This document shows positions 53,505 through 63,700 of a stretch of DNA of 64,000 bases, piece after piece (the first letter of the stretch is position 1; the number at the start of each line of letters is the position of its first letter). Where the stretch lies: NCBI GenBank assembly GCA_018881555.1, contig JACAXG010000071.1, positions 2,052,537-2,116,536 of the forward strand. Direction: 5' to 3'. Made by a program: the position numbers and the translations under genes. The notes under the pieces were generated by a model that made no database searches, was not told the DNA's origin, and worked only from the letters and a program-made list of their open reading frames with translations. Source of the DNA: Amblyornis subalaris (Eukaryota; Chordata; Aves; Passeriformes; Ptilonorhynchidae).

Positions 53505-55608
53505 CCCCTCTTCTTTGAAAGTGTTTTCTACATGAAATGTCTCGTAGTATGAAAAAAAAATTATAATAAATAATCTTTCTTCATTTCCTCTCCTCGTGGT
53601 CAGAGCATAGGAGAGGTGAGGGATGTGCCTGCTCCCGCATTAACCGAGCAACAGGAGAGAAGAGGCAACCCAGGATTCAGCTGAGCAGCCAAGAAGGAAG
53701 CTGNCCATGCCAGGGGGGTAGGAGGGGATGCTGGAGATGTCTTTTCCAGGAACACTGTTGTTCCTTGGTTTCTCAAATCGGGAGGAAACACCGAGCTGGA
53801 GAACAACAAACATCTCACGGGGACAGAGGAGCGGCCACATCCCAGCTGAGGAGAGGACATCCCTCAGACTGCTGCTCCCGGCGGACATAGATGGCAGCTC
53901 CTCTGGATGCTCTTGGGAATCAGCAGAGAACAGCTGTGGGCTCAGCGTTCTTGACATCCTCCAGGAATTCCTCTCCTAGGAGCTTGCCCAGTTTCCTCTC
54001 CATCCATCCAGCTCCTGCAGCGAGGAGTTCCAGAGAGAACTCCCGGCAGGAAGCGCGGTTTGTCTTAAATCTTGCTTCTNCCACCTTCCCCTGCAGGCAT
54101 GAAGAGGGGTTGAGTTTTGCATTGGTCCCCCAATATCCGTTTGGAAATGGTGCCAAAGACATCACATAACCTCAGAAAGGAGCCAAAAATCTCCTGAGGT
54201 CAGCCAAGACGTTCCNCTGGGGATGCACAAGTGCATCTTTCCATCCTAGAGCAGCCCTGCACGGGGAGGGAACTGAGAGCTACCCCAAAAAAGGGTGAAG
54301 ATCCCTCGGCTCGTAGCCACCAGGCCACTCCTCAGGTCACCATCCCAGTCCCTGAGGCACTCCCCCAGTCCTGTACGACCCCAGGGAAGTTCTCCCATCC
54401 CTGTGAGATGTGTCCACGCCTGCACCCCTCTCCTCTCTGGGTTTCTGACACCCCAGTGGTGAGGTTGCCTCTTCTCCCGTGGCTCTCAGGTGACTTTGGC
54501 TCGCAGCACTGCATCCACTCAAGACTTCTCATGAGCTACGCATCAAATTNTTCCTGTTTTCCCGCTGGATAATGCCTTTCAAACAAACCCATGAGCAAAT
54601 CCTTCCTTTCCCACGCATTCAGCAGCAGACACGGGGTGATGTTCCTGGAAAACATCCCCTTTCAACCAGTTTCGGCTTTAAAATTTGAGCATGAAGTCGG
54701 ACACACACTCACATCAGNTGATTTCCGGAGAGGCTGGGAATGGCACTCTACTTAAAGCCACTGATCTGATGGCATCAGGATGGGATGGCAAAGGGAGACA
54801 AAGCTGCCGTCCCCAAAATGAGGGGGAAGCAAGGGAACCAAAGGGACAAGCCCCTGTAGGAAGGCAAACTCAGCATCTGATCCTGGCTCACTTATCAGCG
54901 AGCTTTTGCCAGGGATTTGGGGATCAGAGGTGGTTTGAATGATAATTACCCCTCTTCAGCTGTCACCCAGGAGGTGTTTATTTGAAGAATTGTTGTGACC
55001 ATAACACAGGACTTTCAGCTCTTTTTATTTCGTTGATTTAGTGGATTTTCATTCTCTGTTTTCTTTCATTTTCTGGAAGCACTNTAAACCCAAAGTCCTA
55101 CAGCATCACCCCTTTCTGCAAAATGCATTTATACAGATTTATTTTTTTAAAAAAAAAAAAAAAACAAATACTAAAGCTTAAGCACTTACAGTCAGGGAAT
55201 CACCCAAAATCTGAACTTTTGCCAGGTGCCATTTCCACCCGTAAGAAGTACCAATCCTTTTTCCAGATGACATTCCAGGACACTGATTTTTTTTTTTTTT
55301 TCCCTCCAACGTAGCTGCTACTCCAACAAAAGGGGTAAAATGTGGGGGTTTCCATACAGAAGTGGGAGAAGAGGGAATCCAAGGGGTGGAAACCTGGATC
55401 TACACAAGCAGAGTTTTGAAATGAAAATCTGCCCTTTTGGGGTTGACGAGGGGAGAGATAAAACAAGGGANCAAATTTCCAGAGGGAGACATCGACTCTC
55501 CCGGCCCCTCAGCTGGCAGGGGAGGCTCCTGCCTGCCCACGAGTCGTGGGGCAGGACNCGGAAATTACCCAGCCAGTCCCCACAGCTCGCACGCCGCGGG
55601 AGGTCGGG
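53505..55608. other. Unique sequence with homopolymers
   Basis: A-runs at 53553-53560 and 55148-55163; T-run at 55288-55301. AT-rich patch 54940-55080. Scattered Ns. No exon or known element. Confidence 0.35.
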
Positions 55609-55609
55609 C

Positions 55610-55662
55610 TCCAGGCTCGTCGGGGTCCCTTCTGGCCCTAAAATCTATGAATCTATTGATGC
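55610..55662 (+). mobile_element. CR1-like 3' terminus of an older type
   Basis: GTCGGGGTCCCTTCTGGCCC then TAAAATCTATGAATCTATTG. This terminus (ATCTATGAATCTATGA family) differs from the ATTCTATGATTCTATGA ends elsewhere in the window and resembles the older reptile-type CR1 lineage; assignment to a subfamily is from memory. Confidence 0.65.
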
Positions 55663-55671
55663 TCTGAGGCT

Positions 55672-55805
55672 TAAAAAGCAGCAGCTGCTCCTATGCAGCA
55701 CCTAGTTCTCATAAGCGTTCGGAATAATGGATCCATATTGTGCCAATGCATACTAATGTTAATATACATTTGCAGCACACAATGTGATGGCTTTGGAGAC
55801 ACCCA
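55672..55805. promoter_or_regulatory. Candidate conserved element
   Basis: GCAGCAGCTGCTCC, TTCTCATAAGCG, GGAATAATGGATCC, GCCAATGCATACTAATGTTA with ATATACATTTGC, and CACACAATGTGATGG (an imperfect palindrome). N-free. Confidence 0.4.
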
Positions 55806-56475
55806 GGTGTCAGATGGAATCAGTGTCACCGGCACACCGTACCAGGACCCCGCCGCAGCTCCCCGTTGGCTTCTGCAGGGGGAAGCTTTTGCTTCTTTGG
55901 AATTATTGTGTTTATCNCTCATGTTTCTGGAGGGGGGGGGGGAATATAATAATAATAAAGGAATTGTACCAGGCCCAGCGCAGGATCGGTGTCTGCGGTT
56001 TGCAGCCACCCAAAGCCTGCTTTCCACAGGGCTGGAGATGTGAGGGAAAACAAAGGGAGAAGCTGTGTGAGGAGTGCCCAAGGAGTTCAGAGGTGCAGNC
56101 TTTTGCTCTCCCTCTTAATCTCCTCTCAGGCACCAACGCAGAGACATCCGGAGCCAGGGCCAGGGGCTGCTCCCAGCTCTGTCCNGAGAAGTTGTACAAA
56201 GCATTCGCGAGCCAAAGACCCGAGCCTGGCTCTGCAAGATTTAATCCCCCCAGCTTTCGAGTGCAGGATCAGGCTCAGGTCCTGCCAAGGGAGAACGGCC
56301 TCTTTAATTGCTGCCTTGGGTTGGGATTGGGGGGGCACAGGAGGAACAGGCTCACACCTCCAGCCCTGCTCCCTCTGCGCCCACAAGCCATGGGTGTCAG
56401 CAGGGTGTGGGATATTTTCCCCTCACGCCTGCCCTGTGTGGTTTGTGAGGCTGTGGAGCTGCNTACACATGTGCA
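55806..56475. other. Unique sequence, no supported feature
   Basis: G-run at 55932-55942 followed by (AAT)n (55944-55962). Three Ns. No exon recognised. Confidence 0.35.
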
Positions 56476-56477
56476 GT

Positions 56478-56526
56478 ATTTATATTTATATATATTTTTT
56501 ATATATATATATATATAGATAGATAC
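56478..56526. repeat. (TA)n / (GATA)n simple repeat
   Basis: Irregular TATTTATATATA then (AT)10 and GATAGATA. Confidence 0.95.
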
Positions 56527-57599
56527 CTTGTCTTCTCATAATTAACATCAGCCTTGCCCAAATTCCCTGCCCAAACTCCCTTGTCATGCTTGTATGATCC
56601 CACATGGGAAGCTGCCCGTTTCTTTACAGGAATACAGGACAGCAGCACACTGCCCAGCAGGTCCTCAACTCTTTGAATGCTCTTTATTCCAACTGTCCAA
56701 TCAGTCCCAGAGCTGGGGACGAGGAGACTTTGGCACCACCCAGGCACTGCAAGGGTTAAGGCTGGCCCTGCACTGGGACTCACCCAAGGAAAGGCCTGGG
56801 TGGATGGAGGTTTCCTTGGGAGCACCTCAGCCCCTGCAAGGCATCTTCAGGGGTCTTATCATGCTGGCCAAGGTGAGGAGCCCTTCCAGGCTGGCCCTTG
56901 GCCATCCCCACCTCCCTTTGTGAGGAGTTGCTTCCAATGGAAAAGCTATACCTATGTTCCCCCTTGCTATTAAAAAAAANTTNAAAAAAAAATAGAAATA
57001 TTAAAAGAAAAAAAATTGAAAGAAACCAACAGATTCCCAAGTCCCCAGGGACTCTGATCCCCTTTAAACCCCTCGTGGCCCCACACAGTACCCTGCTGCT
57101 GGATCTTCTCTCCTGGCTTCTGGACACCCTGGAAAGCCAAAGANACCCAGATGACAATGGGATACCCGCCTGACCAGAGCAGGCAGAGCTGCTTTTGTGG
57201 TGCTGATCATGATGAAGAGAGGCAGGTGGGCATTCCTAGGGAGGACTTAACTGGAAAAAGTGGGATGGAGGAGAGGGGAATGCAGGAGAGAGAAAGCAAC
57301 GTGGCCCAGGTGACAGTGACAGTCCGAGCACACCCAGCACAAGTGCACATCAGGCAGCTGGTGAGGTTAGAGAGGTCCCGTGCAGTATTCCCGTTCCCTG
57401 AGGCGATGGAGGTATTATCCCATCCCTGCCCAGCATGAGGTGCTTCTGCCCCGGCTTCTCACCCAGGCTGCGAAACGAGTGTTGGAGCGATCTAGGCCAA
57501 ACTCTCAGCCCCATTCCTGGCCCCAGGACAAGCCCAGGAAGGGCCCTCTCCTCTGACCTGCACAGAGAGAAAAAGAACCCTCATCCCCTGGAATAAAAA
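56527..57599. other. Unique sequence, no supported feature
   Basis: A-rich stretch 56969-57020 containing two Ns. 56650-56940 has the look of an old interspersed repeat but matches no family that I can name. Confidence 0.3.
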
Positions 57600-58335
57600 G
57601 ATGGGGCCGAGGGACGGTTCAGCTCCCGCAGAGCCTGGGTACGTCAGAGAAGGCAGGGCCAGCGAGATGGGTGTTGCAGGGGGACCGTGCGTGTGCAAGG
57701 GCTGCTCGTGTCTGTGTGTGTGTGTGTGCGTGGAACGTGTCACGGGGCTGTGCTGCCGAGCCGCGGAGCTGTGGGGCAGGAGGCTCCGGGGCGTGCAGGG
57801 AGCGTGTGTGCGAGCGGGGTCCGCGCACACGCGGGGACACGCATGGAGGAATGCGGGGAATGCGCGGGCCGGGCGGCGAACACCGGGAAGGGACGCGCGG
57901 GAGAGGAGGAGGCAGACAAAGAGCTGTGCAGGAGACCCCAGGCCTTTCCCCGGGGTGTCGGGGCTGGGGGGACACGGCCAGCCCGGGTGGGGACACCCCA
58001 CAGGCGGCCCCGGTTCGCCGTCCCGGGGCTGTGCGAGCNCGTGAGTGTGCAAGGATGGGAGCGGCGCCTCTCCGTGACACTCGGGGTTCTCCGCTTCGTT
58101 TTCCCGGCCGCCGGGGTCCCCCCGCAGCGTGGGGACGAGCCACGGGGCTGCCCCTCCGTGCTCAGGGCGGGCAGGCACCGGATTTTTGGGGTTGTTTTTA
58201 ATCGCGGCGGCTGTAAGAGGGAAAAAACCGCGCTGAGATCCCGCCGGTCCCAACGGCCGCGGCAGGGCCGGTGCCCGGAGCCAGCAGCCCCAATCCCATC
58301 GGGATGAAGTACAGGAGGGGCACTGAGGGTGTGGG
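57600..58335. promoter_or_regulatory. CpG island (left part of island complex)
   Basis: CpG-dense from about 57760, with a (GT)n of about 18 bp at 57713-57731. Frames on both strands run through it without domains. It ends at the start of a long purine tract. Confidence 0.55.
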
Positions 58336-58394
58336 GGGAGTGCAGTGAGTGTCTGATAATTCTATCGTGGTGTTGGCAAAATTTCCAGTGTTTC

Positions 58395-58900
58395 TGGCCA
58401 AGGCAGTTTTCTGTGGGAGAAGGAAAAACGGGAAATGGGAGATAAACAGAGAGAGCGAAAGGGAATGTGTGTGAAATGAGAGGGGGAAACGAAAAATAGA
58501 GCAGCAGAGGGTGTGGAGAGAGAGAAAGGAAAAGAGAGAAAGAGAGAAAGGATCGAGAGAGAAGAAGAGAAAGAATTGAGAGGGGAAAAAAGAAATGGAG
58601 AAAAATAAAAAAGAAAATGAGAAAAAAACGGGGGGGAAAAACAGAAGGAGAGAGAAAAATAAAATGAGACAGACACATAAAAATATATTATAAAAATAGG
58701 GAAAAAGGAGAAGAACAAAAAAGAAAAAAAGAGGAAAACAGGGGAAAAAAGCACAGAAAAACAGAGAAATACAGAAAAAAGAAAAACGTAAAGAAAAAAG
58801 GGATAAAAGAAGAACGGGGGGAAAAGGGAAAACCGACAAAAAGAAAAAAGGGAAAACAGGGGAAGATCGAGGGAGAGAGGACGAAGGCAACAGGGAGCAG
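58395..58900. repeat. Long polypurine (R.Y) tract
   Basis: About 500 bp with the plus strand nearly all A and G (GAGAGAAAGAGAGAAAGG, AAAAAAGAGGAAAACAGGGG). Lies between two CpG islands. The minus-strand Phe/Leu/Ser-rich frames are artefacts. Confidence 0.93.
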
Positions 58901-61180
58901 GGGAGGGTGGAGGGGGCAGCCTTGCCCGGTGCCCGCGGGACGAGGCGGGGGCGCGGGACGGGGCCGGGGGCGGCCGGGCCCGCTGGGGCCGCGCGGTTCA
59001 GCACCCTGGAGAGCTCCGCGGCGCCGCGGGCGGGACACGGGGGACAGCGAGGGGGACGCGGCGGGGCCGGGCCAGGCAGCGCTCGGGGGCTCGGCGGGAC
59101 CCGGCGCCGCTCGGGGCCGCGATCCCAGCGGGGTTCCTCCGTCCCGGGGCTCAGCCCTGCCCGAGGCATCGGTGTCGGATCCGTCCTGGCGCGGGACTCT
59201 TCTTCCGCTCGGGACGTGGAAGGGACGGAGCCGCGTTCCTGCTCCTCTTTCCCCCGGCGCCAGCCCCCGCAAACCGCCCCATCACCCCTCCCCCGGAGCT
59301 GCCNCCTGCCCTTGCCGACCCCCTTGGCTCTGCGTGGTTTTGGGGCGCTCTCACCCCCCGCGTGTGTCCCCCCGAGTCGCCCCACGGTGCCCGTCAGCGG
59401 GAAGGTGGGAGCGCTGCATCCCGCCCCCCTCATCCCGCCCGCAGGTGCGGGCCGTGCTCTCCCCCCTCCCTATTTCCCAAGCAAATCCAAGCGAGGGGGG
59501 AGGACCCAGAGGGGCGCAGCCTGAGGGGGTCACCCCGCGCCCCGACAGCTTCGGGGGTCCCGTGTGCGGGGGGTACCCGGGGGTAAGACCCCCGCCAGCG
59601 CCCTGCTCGGCCACGACCCCCGACGGGAGCACCGGGGCGAGCTCCCTTCCCCTCCCTGCTTGGCGAACAGCACCACAGCCCCCACCTCCGGCCCTGCCCC
59701 CCCGTGTGCCCCCCGCCCCCCCCCCGCTCCGGGGGCTTCTGCCCCGCCAGGGCGGGCTCCCCACGCACCGGCTCGCTCCGTCCCGCCGCTGCTGTGCGGA
59801 GCTCCGCGGTTGCCGCCGGCTTTTCTCATGCAGATTCCCTCTTTCACACCTCCCAAACAAAAGCAAACGGGGGCATCGCCTCGCCGTGTCAACACACACG
59901 CTCATTAGCGGGGAGGCGGCGGGGGGAGCGGGTGGGAACGGCTCGAGCAGCCCCTCCGGGGGGGCGGTCGCATCGACGGGAGGTTGGAGCGGGCCGGGGA
60001 TCACCCGAGGAAATTTGGAGCGAGCTCTTTGCCGCATCCCCCCCTCAAGTCACTAAGTTTCCGAAGGTCTGGGTTTGCCTGTCTCCGGCTCGTTTCTATC
60101 CGCACACGCCGCTCGCAGCCGCGCTTTGCCCACCCGCNATTCGGCACCGCGGGGAGCCGCAGCCACGGCGCAGAGCGGGACCCCGAGCCAGGGCCCCGTT
60201 AGCCCCGGGGAGCCGTCGGGGCGGTGGGAATGGGGTCCCCGCATCTTGCTGGAAACGGGAAGGGCTGGGGGTGCAATTAAAGCTTCGCCAATTACCGCGA
60301 CTCGCAGGCAAAAAAAAAAAAAAAAGGCACTGATTAAAATGGCTGTGGGGAGAGTGGGGGACGACTGTGGAAAAGTCGAGGGGAGCAGGGAGAAGCGGCA
60401 CCTCGGTCGGCGCTGGCTGCCCCCAGACCCGGGAGCGGCAGCCCCGGCCGGGGTCCCTCGGTGTGTCGGGGCGCTCCGGGGACCGCGCTCCGCACCGAGC
60501 TCGCACCGACGGCTCTCCGAGCTCCGCGGCCGCCGGCGGTACCCGCTTCGCTGCCCCCGCTCGAGATTTTTGTGTCTTCACTCTGGTTTCGGATTTTATT
60601 TCCTTTTTTTGCGTGTGTATGCGTGTGTGTGTTTCGATTTTGTTTCGCTTTTTTCCCGTTAAACAGCCTCAGCGGAGCCCGGTCCCGCGGCCGCTCCGCC
60701 TCTCCCGGCGCTTCCCTCTGCCGCCGGCACCGCCGTTCGTTTTGTGCCTTTTTCTTCCGCCGAAACCCCGTGCCGGAGCTCGGAGGGAAGGAAACAAAAA
60801 AATTCGTTAAAAATAAGTAAACGGGGTAAAAACCCCGAATTGAAAAAATCCCTCGNTTGTTCGTTTGCATCTGGGCCGCGGCGGGGTTGGAGGGGTTGGT
60901 TTGTTTGTTTTCTTTTTCACACCCCCCGGCGGTTCCAGCAGCACCCGTGGGGAGCAGAGGGCTGGGGCATCCCCTCTCCCCGGCGCCTTCCCGGGGCCCC
61001 TTTTGCGGGCTGGGGAGGAGGGGGACAGGGAGCTGTGGGCCGGGGGGGGCCCGGCTGGCGGCGTGGGGGCTGCGTGGGGCTTTGTGCGGGCCGGGGGGGC
61101 CGCATTGTTCGCCGGCGCTGGGAACACGCACACTCGCACTCGCACTCACGCTCACCTCGTGTCCCCCCGCCCCAATAATA
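58901..61180. promoter_or_regulatory. Large CpG island
   Basis: The longest CpG-dense stretch, about 2.3 kb, strongest at 58930-59330 and 59900-60550. It holds CACACACGCTCATTAGCGGG (about 59892), CAAGTCACTAAGTTTCCGAAGG (60044), GCAATTAAAGCTTCGCCAATTACCG (60275-60299), an A-run (60310-60325) and TTTGCGTGTGTATGCG-type strings. Size and CpG density resemble islands at vertebrate developmental transcription-factor genes. Frames of up to 375 codons show no domain. Confidence 0.65.
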
Positions 61181-61560
61181 CGGAAATTTCCATGTCCCAG
61201 CTGCCTTCCCCTTTTAACCTTGGTATTAATTTAGGACGGATCTTTTTAAACAGCCCTGTAATGCATTCAGACGCTGCTGGAGGTTTATCTTTTTCTCCTT
61301 TTTTTTCGTTCTTTTTTTTTTTTTTTTTTTTTGTACCGTGGGTTATATTTACACCCAAAACAAAATAATTACACTTTTGTTGGCGAGAGAAAGCTGGTGA
61401 TTAGACTGTGGCTCTTTGCAGCAAACCCTTTCTCAGTGGTACACCAGGACAATTTTTCACGGCTGGGTGAAATCAGACGCGGGAGGTAATGAATCCTGTG
61501 AGCTATTTAAATTTACAATTTGTAACGCAGTCACTCAGAAACGCCTATGGCCCGGCGAGG
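61181..61560. promoter_or_regulatory. Candidate conserved block A
   Basis: CTTTTAACCTTGGTATTAAT, TTTTTAAACAGCCCTGTAAT, then (after a T-run at 61310-61332) AAATAATTACACTTTTG, GGTGATTAGACTGTGG, GCTATTTAAATTTACAATTT with GTAACGCAGTC, CCTATGGCCC. N-free. A short frame (SYLNLQFVTQSLRNAYG) exists here but there is no splice or codon evidence to call it an exon. Confidence 0.5.
61310..61332. repeat. Poly-T run
   Basis: About 23 Ts preceded by shorter T-runs, within candidate block A. Confidence 0.95.
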
Positions 61561-61795
61561 AGATGCTTGCTGGGTTTGTTTAATGTTAAAACCTGCCCCG
61601 TCCCCCCTCTTACCGGGGGAAAGGAGGGGAGCGCGGGGGGAGCAGCCTCGCCCGCCGGCAGCGGCCCCGCGGAGGAGCGCGGAGAGGCGCGGAGCCGCCG
61701 CCTCCCACCGCGCCCGGGCTCGGCATCCTCGGGCCGGCCGGAGCCGCGGAGCCCGGTCCCGCTCCGCGCTCCTCTCCCGGCGTGATCACCGCCTA
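61561..61795. promoter_or_regulatory. Small CpG island
   Basis: CpG-dense (CGCCCGCCGGCAGCGGCCCC, GCGGAGAGGCGCGGAGCCGC) between candidate blocks A and B. Confidence 0.5.
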
Positions 61796-62180
61796 CAACC
61801 CCAAAAATAGTTGGAAATATCTACAAAGTCGGCGGCGGAGCATCCGAACAGATAGATAATTAATTACAAAACACAGGGGGAATATGCAAACCGCGTATTA
61901 CAAATTCTACAGGGCTTAACTGATTGGAAACAGATTATTATCTTGTTTGTCTTTTGTCTGTTTCACTTATCCCTCTGCCGTCTGTTGTGTTGTAAGTTGA
62001 TACACTTTATTCTTGAAAGGGGATTTTTTTTTTCCTTTAATAATATAGCAAATTCCATCAACATCTTGTATAAGCGACGCTGCTTCTCCACGCATTACCC
62101 TGTTAAAACACAAAAGGTTTATTAGTTACATATAGGCGGTCTTATGGGCCCTGAATTACCATCTGTTACCATGGGGGAAT
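61796..62180. promoter_or_regulatory. Candidate conserved block B
   Basis: CCAAAAATAGTTGG, GATAGATAATTAATTAC, GGAATATGCAAACCGCG, GTATTACAAATTC, CTTAACTGATTGG, CAGATTATTATCTTG, TTGATACACTTTATTC, TTGTATAAGCGACGC, AGGTTTATTAGTTACATATA with GGCGG, CTGAATTACCATC. N-free; the longest uninterrupted AT-rich complex block next to CpG islands in the window. Confidence 0.55.
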
Positions 62181-62269
62181 GTGGCTGGGGGNAGTTTCTT
62201 GGGGCCTGGGGTGGTTTTGCCCTCCTCCTCTTCCCCTCGGATTTATTTATTCCTTGACTTTNGAACGAA

Positions 62270-63062
62270 AAAGGGAGCCGAGCGCGGCCGCGGGCAGCGG
62301 GACCCCCCGGCATCGCCCCCGCGCCGCGGCCGGGCCCGCGGGGGACGGGGCGGGGGTCCCCAGCCGGGGGTCCCGGCTCGGTGGGGAGAGGGGCTGCGGG
62401 AGCAGCGGGCGGCCGGGAGCGAGCCCACGGCGGTGTGCAAGGCCGTGGGAGCGGGGCTCGGGGTGTGCGGGGCCGCGGGAGAGCGGTGCGTGTGCGTGGG
62501 CACAAGCGAACGCGCGGGTGCCGCTCCCGCGCCCCGTACGGGTTATCCGTGCGGGCCAGATCATCCGTAGGATTATCCACAGGAGCCCGTTACGGCGCGG
62601 GACGCGGCACACGCGCACTCCCGCACTCGCTGNGGCACCACAGCCGCCCCCCGCGCTCCTGCGTGGGGTGAGCAGCCTGCGGGGGCTGCGGCCACGCGTG
62701 TGCGTGTGGAGCTGGTCCTGTGCGAGCGCACATCCCCGCGCACGGACACGCGGGCCGCCGCGGACCCCCGGACACGCAGCCCCTCGGTATCCCGTGGGTT
62801 TCAGCCGCGCGGGTGCTCTCCGCGGGCCGGGGCCGTGGGAGGGTCCCGCGGGCGCGGGGCCGCAGCGGGGCCTGCCCGGTGCTCCCGGTGCTCCCGGTGC
62901 TCTGTCCCCGCTCCGCCGCTGGCCTCCGACCCTGCCCCCGAATCCGTGGAGGCTGCGGGCCCCGCACATCCCCGCACGCTCCGCGGCTCCGAAATTCCCC
63001 AGAAGAGCCNAGGAAATCCCGCAAACTTGGCCAGAGCCCGGCTGGAGCGCGGCCGCNATCGG
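62270..63062. promoter_or_regulatory. CpG island (candidate promoter)
   Basis: CpG-dense throughout. GCGGGCCAGATCATCCGTAG, GATTATCCACAGGAGCC and a GGTGCTCCCGGTGCTCCC direct repeat (62878-62901) lie within. Bounded on the right by a pyrimidine tract. No initiation codon context or domain lets me place a gene. Confidence 0.6.
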
Positions 63063-63069
63063 CCGCGGG

Positions 63070-63700
63070 TCCGGTCCCTCCTCCTTCTCTTTCCCGAGCC
63101 TTCGCCTTTCTTGCCCGTTTCTCCCCTTTTTCACTCGCTGCAGTTTCAATTTCCTTTCTTCTCTCTTCCCTGGCTTTTTTCCTTCTGTCTTTGTTTTCTT
63201 TTTTTCCCCCCTCCTCTTCCTTGCTCCCTCGCTCTGGCGCTTTTCCTTCGCCCTTCCCTTTTGGTTTCCATTCTTTTCCATTCTCGCCATTCTTTTTGTC
63301 TTTTTATTTCTCTCCTCCGTTTATTTTTCCTTTTCCCTTCTTTTCCCTTCATTATTTTCCCGTCGTCTTCCTTGCCTTCCTTATTACTATTTATTTTTTC
63401 TTTCGTTCATTTATTTCTTCTTTCTTTCCTGCTTTGCCTTTCTCTTATTTTTTCTTCGTTTTTCTGTGCTTTTTCCTCTGTCTTCTCTTATTTCCTTCCT
63501 TTTTCGTTTCCGTTAATTTATTTTTCTTCACTCTCCCTTTCTCTCTCTTTTCCTTTCACCTTCTCTTTTTTTTCCACGNACATTTTCTCCTTTTCCTTCC
63601 ATGCTTTTTCTCTTTTTATTTCCCTTTTCCTTCTCTTTTATTTTTTCCCTGAGTCTCTTCTCCCTCTGTATTTTCTTTTTTCGATTCTCCCTCTTTCCAC
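63070..63700. repeat. Long polypyrimidine (Y.R) tract
   Basis: About 630 bp dominated by C and T on the plus strand (TTCCTTTCTTCTCTCTTCCC, TCTTTTTATTTCTCTCC), with A/G interruptions. Mirror orientation of the purine tracts at 2.5 and 58.4 kb. The long Phe/Ser/Leu frames across it are artefacts. Confidence 0.9.

Noticed and set aside
56640..56950. Possible LTR or retrotransposon remnant
   Set aside because: Texture suggests a repeat, but I cannot match it to a family or find paired termini.
57740..59433. Minus-strand frames of 312 and 411 residues
   Set aside because: Cover the purine tract at 58.4-58.9 kb plus CpG-island flanks; composition artefact.
58929..60056. Plus-strand 375-codon frame in the CpG island
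   Set aside because: Gly/Ala/Arg/Pro-biased translation typical of CpG islands; overlapping frames exist on both strands and no family is recognisable.
61489..61785. Short frame in candidate block A (SYLNLQFVTQSLRNAYG)
   Set aside because: Looks peptide-like only because the DNA is complex; no splice sites or known protein match, and it reads on into the CpG island.
62179..63516. Plus-strand 445-codon frame
   Set aside because: First half is CpG-island translation, second half is the poly-pyrimidine tract (Phe/Ser/Leu). Composition explains it.
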